Part shown: one piece after another, positions 53,451 through 61,989 of the stretch
How the letters are laid out: the number at the start of each line of letters is the position of its first letter
Position numbering within the stretch: the first letter of the stretch is position 1
Assembly (NCBI RefSeq): GCF_041915215.1
Contig: NZ_JAYSBV010000001.1
DNA: 64,000 nucleotides
Source of the DNA: Zoogloea sp021286885
GTDB lineage: Bacteria; Pseudomonadota; Gammaproteobacteria; Burkholderiales; Rhodocyclaceae
Reading direction: 5' to 3' (one strand)
Made by a program: the position numbers and the translations under genes
The notes under the pieces: generated by a model
What the model was told of the DNA's origin: nothing
The model's database searches: none
What the model saw: the letters and a program-made list of their open reading frames with translations, nothing else

Positions 53451-56264
53451 GTGCATCGTTGCCAGACCACCGGCAAGGGGCAGCGGGGACGGCGGCGCAA
53501 ACTCGCCCGAGAGTGGGTACGAGTTGCCGTAGACCCGATCAGCAACGGGGGGCTTGCCCAACTGCTGGTCTTGCTGGTGCCCGAACGCCCGCCCACCGGC
53601 ACCCCCGGCGGCGACCCTCCCGATCCGCGCATGGAGGACGAACTGAGCGCCACCCGGGAGCACCTGCAGGCCCTGGTGGAAGAAATGGCCCCCACCAACG
53701 AAGAGATGCAGGCGCTCAACGAAGAAGTCCAGGCCTCCAACGAAGAGCTGCAGGCCGCCAATGAAGAACTCGAAGCGGCCAACGAAGAACTCCAGGCCAC
53801 CAACCAGGAACTCATCAGTCTCAATGAAGAACTCAACCTCAAAACCCGAGAGCTGGGCGAGCTGACCGCCGAATACAGCCATCTCTACGATGCGCTGGAG
53901 TTTCCCAGCCTGGTGTTTGATGCGGGCCTGCGCCTGCTGCGCTTTAATGCCCCGGCCGCTCGGCGCTTCGAACTGCGCCCCAGCACCCGCCACCTGCCCC
54001 TGCTGCGCATCCCCAGCCTGGCGGCAGAAGCAGCATTTGAATCCACGCTCCATCAAGCCCTGGAAAGCGGCGACACCCAAGAAACCCAGATCAGCCGCGA
54101 CGGGCGTCAGCTGCGCCTGACCATCACCCCCGGCCACGATAACACCCGGCAGACCCGCGTGCTGGTGGCCACACTGGTGGACATCACCGACATCACCCAG
54201 GCCCTTGCCAAACTGAGCGTTTCCCAGATGCAGCTCAGTGCGCTGATGGAGCGCACCCGGATGATTTTTGCCATGAAAGCCCCGGATGGCAACTACACCT
54301 ACGCCAACCCCCGCTTTCTGGAGTATTTCGGTTTGCAGGATGACTACCTGGGCAAGAGCGATTTTCAGCTCCTCCCCCCAGCCCTGGCCGCCGATCTGTG
54401 GTCCCTGGATGTGGGCGCCCTGCGTGAGCGCAGCACCCTGCAAGGGGAACACAGCTTTGTAACCAACCAAGGCCGGCGCTACCTCAAGAGCAGCCACCAA
54501 CCCCTGTTCGACCCAAGTGGGCGTCTGGCGGCATTTTTGGTGGAGGCCGAAGACATCACCGAGAACCGACGGGCCGAAGAACAGCTGCGCATTACGGCCC
54601 AGGTTTTCAACCAGGCGGGCGAAGCGATTGTGGTGACCAACAGCAGCGGAATCATGCAGACGGTCAACCAAGCCTTCTCCACAATCACCGGCTACAGCCG
54701 AGCCGAGGCCACTGGGCAACCCATCTCGCTCCTGCGCTCAGGACGCCACGGGCCCGAGTTTTACCGACTCCTGTGGCAATCCCTGACCCAGGACGGCTGC
54801 TGGCAAGGCGAAATCTGGAACCGGCGCAAGAACGGTGAAATCTATCCGGAGTGGCTCACCATCAACCGGATCGATAACGGTGAAGGCCAGCCCGAACACT
54901 ACGTGGCGGTGTTTTCCGACATTTCCCAGATCAAGGACTCCCAGCAAAAAGCCGAATACCTGGCCACCCACGACGCCCTCACCGGTTTGCCCAATCGGAC
55001 CCTGTTCCACGACCACCTGCGCCACGCCTTGGCCATGGCCCGGCGCAAAAAAACCCGGATTGCACTGCTCTTCATCGACCTGGACAACTTCAAGACCATC
55101 AACGACACCCTGGGCCACGACGTGGGTGACGATATCCTCAAGCAGGCCAGCGAACGTCTGCAAGGGCTGGTGCGGGATGGCGACACGGTGGCCCGGCTGG
55201 GGGGCGACGAATTCACCGCCATCCTGCCCGACTGCAACATGGAAGGCGCCGACCGGGTAGCGCGCCGCATCGTGGACGAGCTTTCGGCCTCCTTTGAGGT
55301 CAGCGAACGTCGTCTGTTTGTATCAGCCAGCATCGGGATCGCTTTTTATCCAGACGATGGCACCGACTCTGCCGAGCTCATCAAAAAGGCCGACTCGGCC
55401 ATGTATCGCGCCAAAGAGCTTGGGCGCAACCGGGTTGAGTTCTTCAAACCCGAACTGCATGTACGCCTGCTGCGCCAGGCCACCCTGGAACGGGCCCTGC
55501 GCGAAGCCCTCCGGGCCCGGCGCATGAAGCTCGTCTTCCAGCCTAAATATGCCCTCACCGGCCACCGCCGGCTGCTGGGCGCTGAAGCCCTACTGCGCTG
55601 GAACGACCCGGAACTGGGCTCCGTATCCCCCGGCGACTTCATTCCCGTGGCCGAAAGCTGTGGGCTGATCACCGAAGTGGATCTGCTGGTGCGCGATTTG
55701 CTCATCGAACAGCTCACCAACTGGCGCAAACTCGGGCTCACTCCACCGCCCATCGCCCTCAACGCCTCCCCCCGCAGCATCCGGGAGCCCGGCTTTGCCC
55801 CCGAACTCCTGGGCCGCATGGCAGAAGCCTCGCTGCCCCCTGAGCTGCTACGCCTGGAAATCACCGAAAGTGCCCTGCTCGACAGCAGCAGCACCCATGT
55901 ACTGAGCAATCTGGAATGTCTGGATCAGGCAGGAATACGGATCGCGGTAGACGACTTTGGCACCGGCTACTCCTCCCTCAGCTATCTCAAGCGCCTGCCC
56001 ATTGACGAACTCAAGATCGACAAAAGCTTTGTAGACGGCCTGGGGCAGGACAAGGAAGACGAGGCCATCACTCGCGCCGTGCTGGGGCTGGCCGAAGCGC
56101 TGGATCTCACCACCATCGCAGAAGGGATAGAATCAGCCCGGCAGCTGGATTGGCTGGTTCGCCACGGCTGCAAGCTCGGCCAAGGCTTTTACCTGTGCAA
56201 ACCCCTGAGCGCCGAAGCTTTTGAAGACCAGATCGCCCGACTGAACCCCGTCACCCCTTCTTGA
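53451..56264 (+). CDS. PAS-PAS-GGDEF-EAL protein, N-terminus removed by IS30 (CheB/CheR-fusion type origin)
   Basis: The frame is open from the IS border (about 53418) and could restart at GTG 53451, giving 937 residues. The first part (ALRGELLSLVHRCQ, then a coiled coil of repeated NEELQ units at about residues 60-135) is what follows the CheR domain in CheB/CheR-PAS fusion proteins, so the CheB and CheR parts seem lost. Two or three PAS domains follow (YDALEFPSLVFDAG, FAMKAPDGNYTYANPRFLEY, GEAIVVTNSSGIMQTVNQAF). Next are GGDEF (LGGDEFTAI near 584) and EAL (GAEALLRW near 711, DDFGTGYSSLSYLKRLP near 833) domains, both with intact signatures. It may make or degrade c-di-GMP. The phytochrome gene starts 18 bases downstream. 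Confidence 0.85.
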   Translation: MHRCQTTGKGQRGRRRKLAREWVRVAVDPISNGGLAQLLVLLVPERPPTGTPGGDPPDPRMEDELSATREHLQALVEEMAPTNEEMQALNEEVQASNEELQAANEELEAANEELQATNQELISLNEELNLKTRELGELTAEYSHLYDALEFPSLVFDAGLRLLRFNAPAARRFELRPSTRHLPLLRIPSLAAEAAFESTLHQALESGDTQETQISRDGRQLRLTITPGHDNTRQTRVLVATLVDITDITQALAKLSVSQMQLSALMERTRMIFAMKAPDGNYTYANPRFLEYFGLQDDYLGKSDFQLLPPALAADLWSLDVGALRERSTLQGEHSFVTNQGRRYLKSSHQPLFDPSGRLAAFLVEAEDITENRRAEEQLRITAQVFNQAGEAIVVTNSSGIMQTVNQAFSTITGYSRAEATGQPISLLRSGRHGPEFYRLLWQSLTQDGCWQGEIWNRRKNGEIYPEWLTINRIDNGEGQPEHYVAVFSDISQIKDSQQKAEYLATHDALTGLPNRTLFHDHLRHALAMARRKKTRIALLFIDLDNFKTINDTLGHDVGDDILKQASERLQGLVRDGDTVARLGGDEFTAILPDCNMEGADRVARRIVDELSASFEVSERRLFVSASIGIAFYPDDGTDSAELIKKADSAMYRAKELGRNRVEFFKPELHVRLLRQATLERALREALRARRMKLVFQPKYALTGHRRLLGAEALLRWNDPELGSVSPGDFIPVAESCGLITEVDLLVRDLLIEQLTNWRKLGLTPPPIALNASPRSIREPGFAPELLGRMAEASLPPELLRLEITESALLDSSSTHVLSNLECLDQAGIRIAVDDFGTGYSSLSYLKRLPIDELKIDKSFVDGLGQDKEDEAITRAVLGLAEALDLTTIAEGIESARQLDWLVRHGCKLGQGFYLCKPLSAEAFEDQIARLNPVTPS

Positions 56265-56282
56265 ACCCAGGGGCCCACGCGC

Positions 56283-57737
56283 ATGCAACGCACCTTCATC
56301 GCCCAATGTGAACAGGAAGCGCTTCAACACTCAGGCGCCATTCAAGCCCACGGCACCCTGATAGCCCTGGGGCCGGATCTGCGCCCCACCCATGTTGCCG
56401 CCAATGTAGGTGCCTAGCTGGGGGGCCGCCCCGAAAGCTGGCTTCACCAGCCCCTGCCCACCCTGCTCCAGCACTGGGCGAGCGGACTCCCCGCCCAGGC
56501 CGGCAGCCGACTGTGGGTGGAAGGGCAGATCCAGGGCGTTCAGCACTGCCTGGATTTGACCCTCAACCGGGCCCCCGATGGCGGAATTCTTCTGGAGCTG
56601 ACACCCACAGCGGCCCCTGAAGAAACACCGCCCGCCAGCGAGCCCGCCCCTACCGAGCTGCTCAGCCACCGGCATCAACTACTCGAACGGATCGCCCACC
56701 AGACCGGGGCCCAACGGGTGCTGTACTACGCCTTTGAAGCCAGCGGCGACGGCGCAGTTCAAGACGAAGTGCGCCAGGGCGAAGCCTACGGCAGCTATCT
56801 GGGGCTGCACTTTCCCCCCAGCGACATTCCCCAAATTGCCCGCGCCTTGTATCTCAAGAACCCCTGGCGCCTGATTGTGGATGCACGCGCCCAGCCGGTA
56901 CCCTTGCTTGGCACCGGCGCACCGCCCCCTGACCTGAGCCACTCCGACCTGCGTAGCGTCTCACCGGTGCACCAGATTTACATGGCCAATATGGGCGTGG
57001 TGGGCGCCCTATCCTTCCCGGTGGTGATCGCTGGCAAGCTGGAAGCCCTCATCAGCGCCCACAGCAACAACCCGCTTCACCCTCGCCCTGGGCAGCTGGA
57101 CACCCTGAGCACCGAAGTTCGCCGTTTCAGCCTCAAGCTCACAGCCCTGCGCGCCCAGGCACGCATGCGCATGATCGACAACCTGGAGCGGCATTTTCAG
57201 CACCTGGAACAGGCGCTCCAGCGCCACGGCCACCTGCATGGGGCCTGGGACGAGTTCGCCCCCCGACTGCAAAGCGACTTTCATTGCGACGGCGTGATGC
57301 TGTGCAGCGAACAACACCTGCTATGCCACGGCCACGGCCTGCACGCAGACGCCCTGCACATTCTGGATACCTGGTTTCGGGCCCAGACGGGCGAACAGCT
57401 CTGGAGCTGCACCTCCCTGGGCCAGCAGCTGCCCGGCTTTCCCTTGTCGGAAATCGCGGGCGTGATGGCCCTCAAACTGCCCCTGGGCACGGGCAGCGGG
57501 CTGCGCATCTACCTCACCCGCTGCGAACACATCCACGGAATCGCCTGGGGCGGCAACCCGGACAAACCCGTTGAATACCACGATGGCCAGCTGGGAATCA
57601 CCCCCCGCCGCTCCTTTGAAAACTGGATAGAACAGCGCCTCGGTCACAGCCGCCCCTGGGACAACGAGACCCGCCTGCTGGGCCTCAAACTACGGGAGTT
57701 TTTGTTGAAAATCCTGCAGAAAGCCGCCCTGGGATGA
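56283..57737 (+). pseudogene. bphP: Bacteriophytochrome photosensory module (PAS-GAF-PHY) with in-frame amber codon
   Basis: From ATG 56283 the frame has Cys9 and SGAIQAHGTLIALG, the biliverdin-binding N-terminus of bacteriophytochromes. It also has the PAS-2 fold, the GAF motif FPPSDIPQIAR (Asp near 180), the chromophore-contact His in SPVHQIYMANMGV, and the PHY tongue TPRRSFENW. Codon 45 is TAG (56415-56417), but both sides are in the same frame, so a single substitution is enough. Full length would be 484 residues, with no histidine kinase or other output domain. A restart after the stop would lack the Cys. It overlaps the heme oxygenase gene by four bases. Output may pass to the GGDEF-EAL protein next door, which is inference. 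Confidence 0.88.
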
Positions 57738-58378
57738 GCACCGTTTCCATGCTGCGGGCCGCCACCCAGGCCGCCCATCACCAGCTGGACCACCACCCGC
57801 TGCTGCGGGGGCTGGTACGCCCGGGGCTGGATCTGCCCCATTACGCCCAGGCCCTGGCCGCCCTGCACGCCCCCCAGGCCGCCCTGGAGGCACTGCTGGC
57901 CAGCACGGCAAGACCCGAAGAGATCGCCCAGGAAACACTATTTGCAGCCCGTACGCCCGATTTGGAGGCTGACTTGGCAGACCTGGCCCACCTAGGCCAA
58001 GCCCCCTGGCCCCTGGCCGCCACCCCGCCCCCGGCCAGCCACCCAGCGGCCCGGCTGGGCATACGCTACGTGCTGGAGGGGGCCTGTCTGGGCGCGGCCT
58101 TCATCGGACGAGGCCTCGCGGCCCGGCTACCAGAGGCGCCACGCCGCTACTTTTGCACGCCAAACCCGGCGCGCTGGGTACATTTTCAACAACTGCTCGC
58201 CAGCACCTGCGCCGACGATTTTCCAAGCCTGATCGCCAGTGCGCAGGCAAGCTTTGCCTGCTATCACCAGCATCTGAACGCCTGTCTGACGCTCAGCGGC
58301 TGCCCGGACGGCGACCTTGATGACCGCCAGCCGGCGCCGGGGAATCCCCATTACGGCCCGGCAGGTGACGGAAGGTGA
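57734..58378 (+). CDS. bphO: Biliverdin-producing heme oxygenase (BphO type)
   Basis: The 214-residue protein begins MLRAATQAAHHQLDHHPLLRG with the probable heme-ligand His, and has YVLEGACLGAAFIGRGL in the distal helix, as in bacterial heme oxygenases linked to phytochromes. It would open heme to biliverdin, the phytochrome chromophore, using reducing power from the cell. The ATGA overlap with bphP shows the usual bphO-bphP pairing, here in the order bphP-bphO. Its last 86 bases overlap the end of infA on the opposite strand, so one of the two tails is probably recent. Confidence 0.87.
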   Translation: MSTVSMLRAATQAAHHQLDHHPLLRGLVRPGLDLPHYAQALAALHAPQAALEALLASTARPEEIAQETLFAARTPDLEADLADLAHLGQAPWPLAATPPPASHPAARLGIRYVLEGACLGAAFIGRGLAARLPEAPRRYFCTPNPARWVHFQQLLASTCADDFPSLIASAQASFACYHQHLNACLTLSGCPDGDLDDRQPAPGNPHYGPAGDGR

Positions 58379-58577
58379 TCCGGCCCTTGGTGATGTCGTA
58401 GGGCGACAGCTCCAGGGACACCCGATCCCCGGCCAGAATCCGGATGTGGTGCTTGCGCATCTTGCCGCCCGTGTAGGCCACCAGGCTGTGGCCGTTGTCC
58501 AGCGTCACCCGGAAACGGGCATCCGGCAGCACTTCTTCAACGCGGCCCTGCATCTCGATTGCTTCTTCCTTGGCCAT
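58293..58577 (-). CDS. infA: Translation initiation factor IF-1 with C-terminal extension
   Basis: The first 72 residues are a standard IF-1 (MAKEEAIEMQGRVEEVLPDA, GKMRKHHIRILAGDRVSLEL, ending GRITFRH). The stop that usually follows is missing and a 22-residue Gly/Pro/Arg-rich tail is added. IF-1 binds the ribosomal A site during initiation. AAGGAG precedes the ATG. Because the tail overlaps bphO on the other strand, it may have arisen by loss of the stop codon. This may be one of two IF-1 copies, as is common in Betaproteobacteria. Confidence 0.93.
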   Translation of the reverse strand: MAKEEAIEMQGRVEEVLPDARFRVTLDNGHSLVAYTGGKMRKHHIRILAGDRVSLELSPYDITKGRITFRHLPGRNGDSPAPAGGHQGRRPGSR

Positions 58578-58988
58578 GAGTGGCTCCTTTCAAATCAAAA
58601 AATCAAACGCCGCATACACCACCGCCTCAAGGCATCGGACATGCGGAAAAAACGGAAACCGGCCCAGGCGCCCAAAGCACCCGCCGGCACATCAACGCGG
58701 AAAATTCTGGTCTTGAATCATCTGCAGAGCCGGAACGCAGTCCTGATGCGCGCCCTGCAAGAAGAGGGGAAAAACAGCCCCGAAAACGGTCTTGAACCGC
58801 CAGAAGGCTTGAGTTGGCGCAGCCACACCCAGCGGGGGCGGCGCGGCACAGAGGGGGGACAGTCAGATGGAAGGCGCCACCCCACGGGACGCCCAGCCAA
58901 GATTGTAGGGGAGAACCCGAAGGCTGTCATGGGGATTGTGCGGCGCAACAGGCAAACACATCGGTGAATATGCCAAACAACCAAGGGA
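58578..58988. other. Intergenic region upstream of infA
   Basis: These 411 bases contain an A-rich segment near 58588-58620 that could hold the infA promoter. Weak open frames exist but show no family resemblance. No RNA gene, repeat or terminator could be supported. Confidence 0.4.
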
Positions 58989-60233
58989 TCACGCCCTCGC
59001 CGCAGCCCCGCACCACGCCACCACCCCCGCCCCCGTCCAGCGGCCACTGGCCATGCTGGCGGTGAGCAGATAGCCGCCGGTAGGCGCATCCCAATCCAGC
59101 ATCTCGCCGGCCACGAACACCCCGGGTAGGCCCTGGAGCATGTGCTCGGGCGTAAGCCCATCAAAGCACACCCCACCCGCGCTGCTGATGGCCTCGACGA
59201 TGGGACGGGTGGCGTGCACCGTGATGGGCAGGGCCTTGATGGCCTGGGCGAGGCGTTCCGGATCTTGCATGGCCTCCCGACTCAGGCATTCGTGCAGCAG
59301 GGCAAGCTTGGCGCCCTTGAGGCCTACCCGGCTCTGGAGATGGCTGGACAAGGAGCGGGAACCCCGGGGATGAGCCACTTCGGCCCGCACCCGCGCCAGA
59401 TCCCGGCCCGGGGCCAGATCCAGGGTAAAGGTGGCGTGCCCCCGGGCCTTGAGGGTTTCGCGCAAGGGGCGGGAGAAGGCGTAAATCAGACTGCCTTCGA
59501 CCCCTTCCGCGCTCAGGGCCAATTCGCCGGGGCGGGTTTCGGTGTGGCCTGCCAGATCGGTAAAACTGAGGGCCACCGACTTGAGGGGCGCACCGGCAAA
59601 CTTGTCGCGCAAATGGGCGCTCCAGGCCACTTCAAAGCCACAATTGGCGCTTTCCAGGGGTGCGACGGCCACGCCACGCTCACCCAGCCAGGGCGCCCAG
59701 GCCCCATCCGAACCCAGCCGGGGCCAGCTTGCACCGCCCAGGGCCAGCACCGTGGCAGCGGGCCTCAGACGCAGCTCCCCCTCTGGATGGGCAATCCGCA
59801 GGGCGCCAGCCTCATCCCAACCCAGCCAGCGGTGGCGCACATGAATGCGCACCCCGCCCGCCCGCAGCCGGTGCAGCCAGGCCCGCAGCAGGGGCGCGGC
59901 CTTCATCTCTTTGGGAAACACCCGCCCCGACGTGCCCACAAAGGTTTCCACCCCCAGCCCATGCACCCAGGCCTGCAGCATCTCGGGAGTAAACCGGTCG
60001 AGCAGCGGGCGCAGGGCAGCCGGCTTGTCGAAACGGGTGCAGAAGCGCTCGTAGGCTTCGCTGTGGGTGATATTGAGCCCGCCAATGCCCGCCAGCAGGA
60101 ACTTGCGCCCCACCGAAGGCATGGCATCGTAAAGATCCACCGGGTAGCCCGCCTGGCTGATGACCTCCGCCGCCATGAGCCCCGCCGGCCCCCCACCAAT
60201 GACCACCACCCCGGGCGCTGAATTCTGGTTCAT
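58989..60233 (-). CDS. YhiN/HI0933-family FAD-dependent oxidoreductase
   Basis: The 414-residue flavoprotein has the N-terminal dinucleotide-binding motif VVVIGGGPAGLMAAEVISQA, the HI0933 signature GRKFLLAGIGGLNITHSE, an internal ATVLALGGASWPRLGSDGA and the C-terminal GVFVAGEMLDWDAPTGGYLL. The family is widespread but its substrate is unknown; some members are linked to sulfur or tRNA metabolism. It stands alone, with a terminator of the next gene 100 bases upstream of its start. Confidence 0.9.
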   Translation of the reverse strand: MNQNSAPGVVVIGGGPAGLMAAEVISQAGYPVDLYDAMPSVGRKFLLAGIGGLNITHSEAYERFCTRFDKPAALRPLLDRFTPEMLQAWVHGLGVETFVGTSGRVFPKEMKAAPLLRAWLHRLRAGGVRIHVRHRWLGWDEAGALRIAHPEGELRLRPAATVLALGGASWPRLGSDGAWAPWLGERGVAVAPLESANCGFEVAWSAHLRDKFAGAPLKSVALSFTDLAGHTETRPGELALSAEGVEGSLIYAFSRPLRETLKARGHATFTLDLAPGRDLARVRAEVAHPRGSRSLSSHLQSRVGLKGAKLALLHECLSREAMQDPERLAQAIKALPITVHATRPIVEAISSAGGVCFDGLTPEHMLQGLPGVFVAGEMLDWDAPTGGYLLTASMASGRWTGAGVVAWCGAAARA

Positions 60234-60335
60234 GCTGCATCTGCTTGAAAATCAAGGGCGGTATTGTAGGGGAAGGCGGGCGCGGGGGCTTGGAGGATCG
60301 TGTGGATGCCCTGCCCAGGCCCGGGGGCACACCCC

Positions 60336-60377
60336 AAAAAAATACGGGCCGCCTCCAGATCTGCCGGAGACGGCCCG
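60336..60377 (-). terminator. Rho-independent terminator of the crystallin/aerolysin-like gene
   Basis: CGGGCCG-C-CTCC pairs with GGAG-A-CGGCCCG (one mismatch), followed on the minus strand by TATTTTTTT. It lies about 75 bases past the stop. Confidence 0.9.
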
Positions 60378-60451
60378 CAGGCTTGCCACATCACACATCG
60401 CACACACATCAGCCGAACAACCGTTCAGCTGCACAACTGCTGCAACTACGC

Positions 60452-61747
60452 TTAGTGGAGCGGCTTGGACTGCACGTCAAACTTGACCGAAGAGCCCACT
60501 TCCCCCTGGATGACCACCGTGAGCGGTGCCGTCAGCAGGTAGGTGCCATCGCTCTGTTTGACGGAGCCGGGGAGGTTCTGGCTGTAGTAGAACTGCCCGT
60601 TCTGGGTGACCGTCGTGGGCGGAACCTCACCCACCGAGATGGTGGCCACGCCGGAATAGGTGGATTGGGGCGGCACGGTAAAGGTGATCGCCTGCTGCAG
60701 ACTGATGCTGCTGGTGTTGGTGGTGGTCTGGGAAGACGAGGCGGACGCCGTGACCGCAAACGATGCAGTGAGGGTGGTTTCAATGGAGGCCACATCCGGC
60801 ACCCCGGCGGTGGCCGTCACCGAGGCGGTGATCGTGGCCGTGGTTTCGTATTGCTGGGTTGTGGTGTTGGAGATTTCGACCGTCTTGCCCACGGCCACGG
60901 TATCGGTGACGGTGAGCACCGTATCGGCTGCATTGGTGCCGCTGATGGTTTCGGTGAAGGTCTGACCCGGCAGGATGGTGGAACTCACATCCACCGACAC
61001 GGAGGCCACCACGGTTTTGACCGGGGGAATCAGGCTGTAGGAAAAGGCGCTGACCCGGTCGTTCATCCCGCTATCGCCCAGGTTGAGCACGGCGGGTTTA
61101 GCGTAAGTGCCAAAAGGATTACTGGCGCCCACGGTGGTGGTCTGCCCGGTGCCGTCAGAGTTGTCATTCAGCCGCAGGAGCTGGGGCGGGGTCAGGCACG
61201 GGTAGTTGATGGAGGACCCCTTGTCCTGAAGCCACCATTTGCTGATGGAGTTCGGTTTGCCCGTGGGCCATTCCGCCAGAAAGATGGTGGCAAAGGTGCC
61301 CTGCTCGCCCGCGTCGGCAAACAGCTGGAACCAGCCCTGATTAGCATCCACCTGGCGCCAGACGCCGCCACTCAGGCAATCGTTTGCCCCATAAGCCACC
61401 AGATCAATGGTCTGGACCTGGCCGTTGCCAATCAGATCGACGCACACCCCCGCCCCGGAAAAATCGTAGGGATTGGCGTTTTGCACCACGTTGTTACACA
61501 GGGTGCAGACCACCCCAACCGGCAGGTTGAACACGATCCAGGTCGCTGCGTCCTGCAGCGGCGTCCCCGAAAAGGAAAAAAACTGCCCCGGAGGATACTG
61601 GGGACTGGTGGTATCAACCGTGAGCTTCGTACTGTTCCAGTTGTTGTCCTTGAACAGGAGAATCTGCCCGCTGGCACACGCACCTGTGTAGGGCTGGGAA
61701 GCCCGGGGAGGAACATAAAAAGGCTGTTGGTACACATTGCTGGCCAT
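60452..61747 (-). CDS. Probable beta/gamma-crystallin plus aerolysin-like (ETX/MTX2) protein
   Basis: The 431-residue protein has no signal peptide. The N-terminal part (ILLFKDNNWNSTKLTVDTT, LQDAATWIVFNLPVGV, with several Cys) looks like beta/gamma-crystallin-type modules. From about residue 235 the sequence turns into long Thr/Ser/Val-rich alternating strands (SNTTTQQYETTATITASVTA, SFAVTASASSSQTTTNTSS) and then QQAITFTVPPQSTYSGVATI, a pattern typical of the aerolysin/ETX-MTX2 pore-forming fold. If right, it could insert into target membranes; this is inference from composition and motif. ATG at 61747 has AAAGGA five bases upstream. Base composition is lower in GC than the neighbours and the gene has its own terminator, so it is a likely acquisition. 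Confidence 0.65.
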   Translation of the reverse strand: MASNVYQQPFYVPPRASQPYTGACASGQILLFKDNNWNSTKLTVDTTSPQYPPGQFFSFSGTPLQDAATWIVFNLPVGVVCTLCNNVVQNANPYDFSGAGVCVDLIGNGQVQTIDLVAYGANDCLSGGVWRQVDANQGWFQLFADAGEQGTFATIFLAEWPTGKPNSISKWWLQDKGSSINYPCLTPPQLLRLNDNSDGTGQTTTVGASNPFGTYAKPAVLNLGDSGMNDRVSAFSYSLIPPVKTVVASVSVDVSSTILPGQTFTETISGTNAADTVLTVTDTVAVGKTVEISNTTTQQYETTATITASVTATAGVPDVASIETTLTASFAVTASASSSQTTTNTSSISLQQAITFTVPPQSTYSGVATISVGEVPPTTVTQNGQFYYSQNLPGSVKQSDGTYLLTAPLTVVIQGEVGSSVKFDVQSKPLH

Positions 61748-61989
61748 ATCAATCCTTTCAACTGTTGATCAGTACGCACGCTCCGGCAGAACGGACGCCC
61801 GATGGGATTTGATGCTGCTTCACTCAAGAAGACGCACCGTAGCCGGCACAGCACTGCTGCTCCGGGCAAAGCACGGGATTGCGCAGCTCATCACACAATG
61901 CATATAAAATATTCCATATAAAACCCCGCGAAGGCCAATATAGCCCCCGATCAATTCTTTTTCTACATTCATACGGAATTTTTTAAACC

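Noticed and set aside
58317..58967. 216-codon plus-strand open frame upstream of the YhiN-type gene
   Set aside because: Half of it is antisense to infA and the rest is Arg/Pro-rich without a domain or good start signals.
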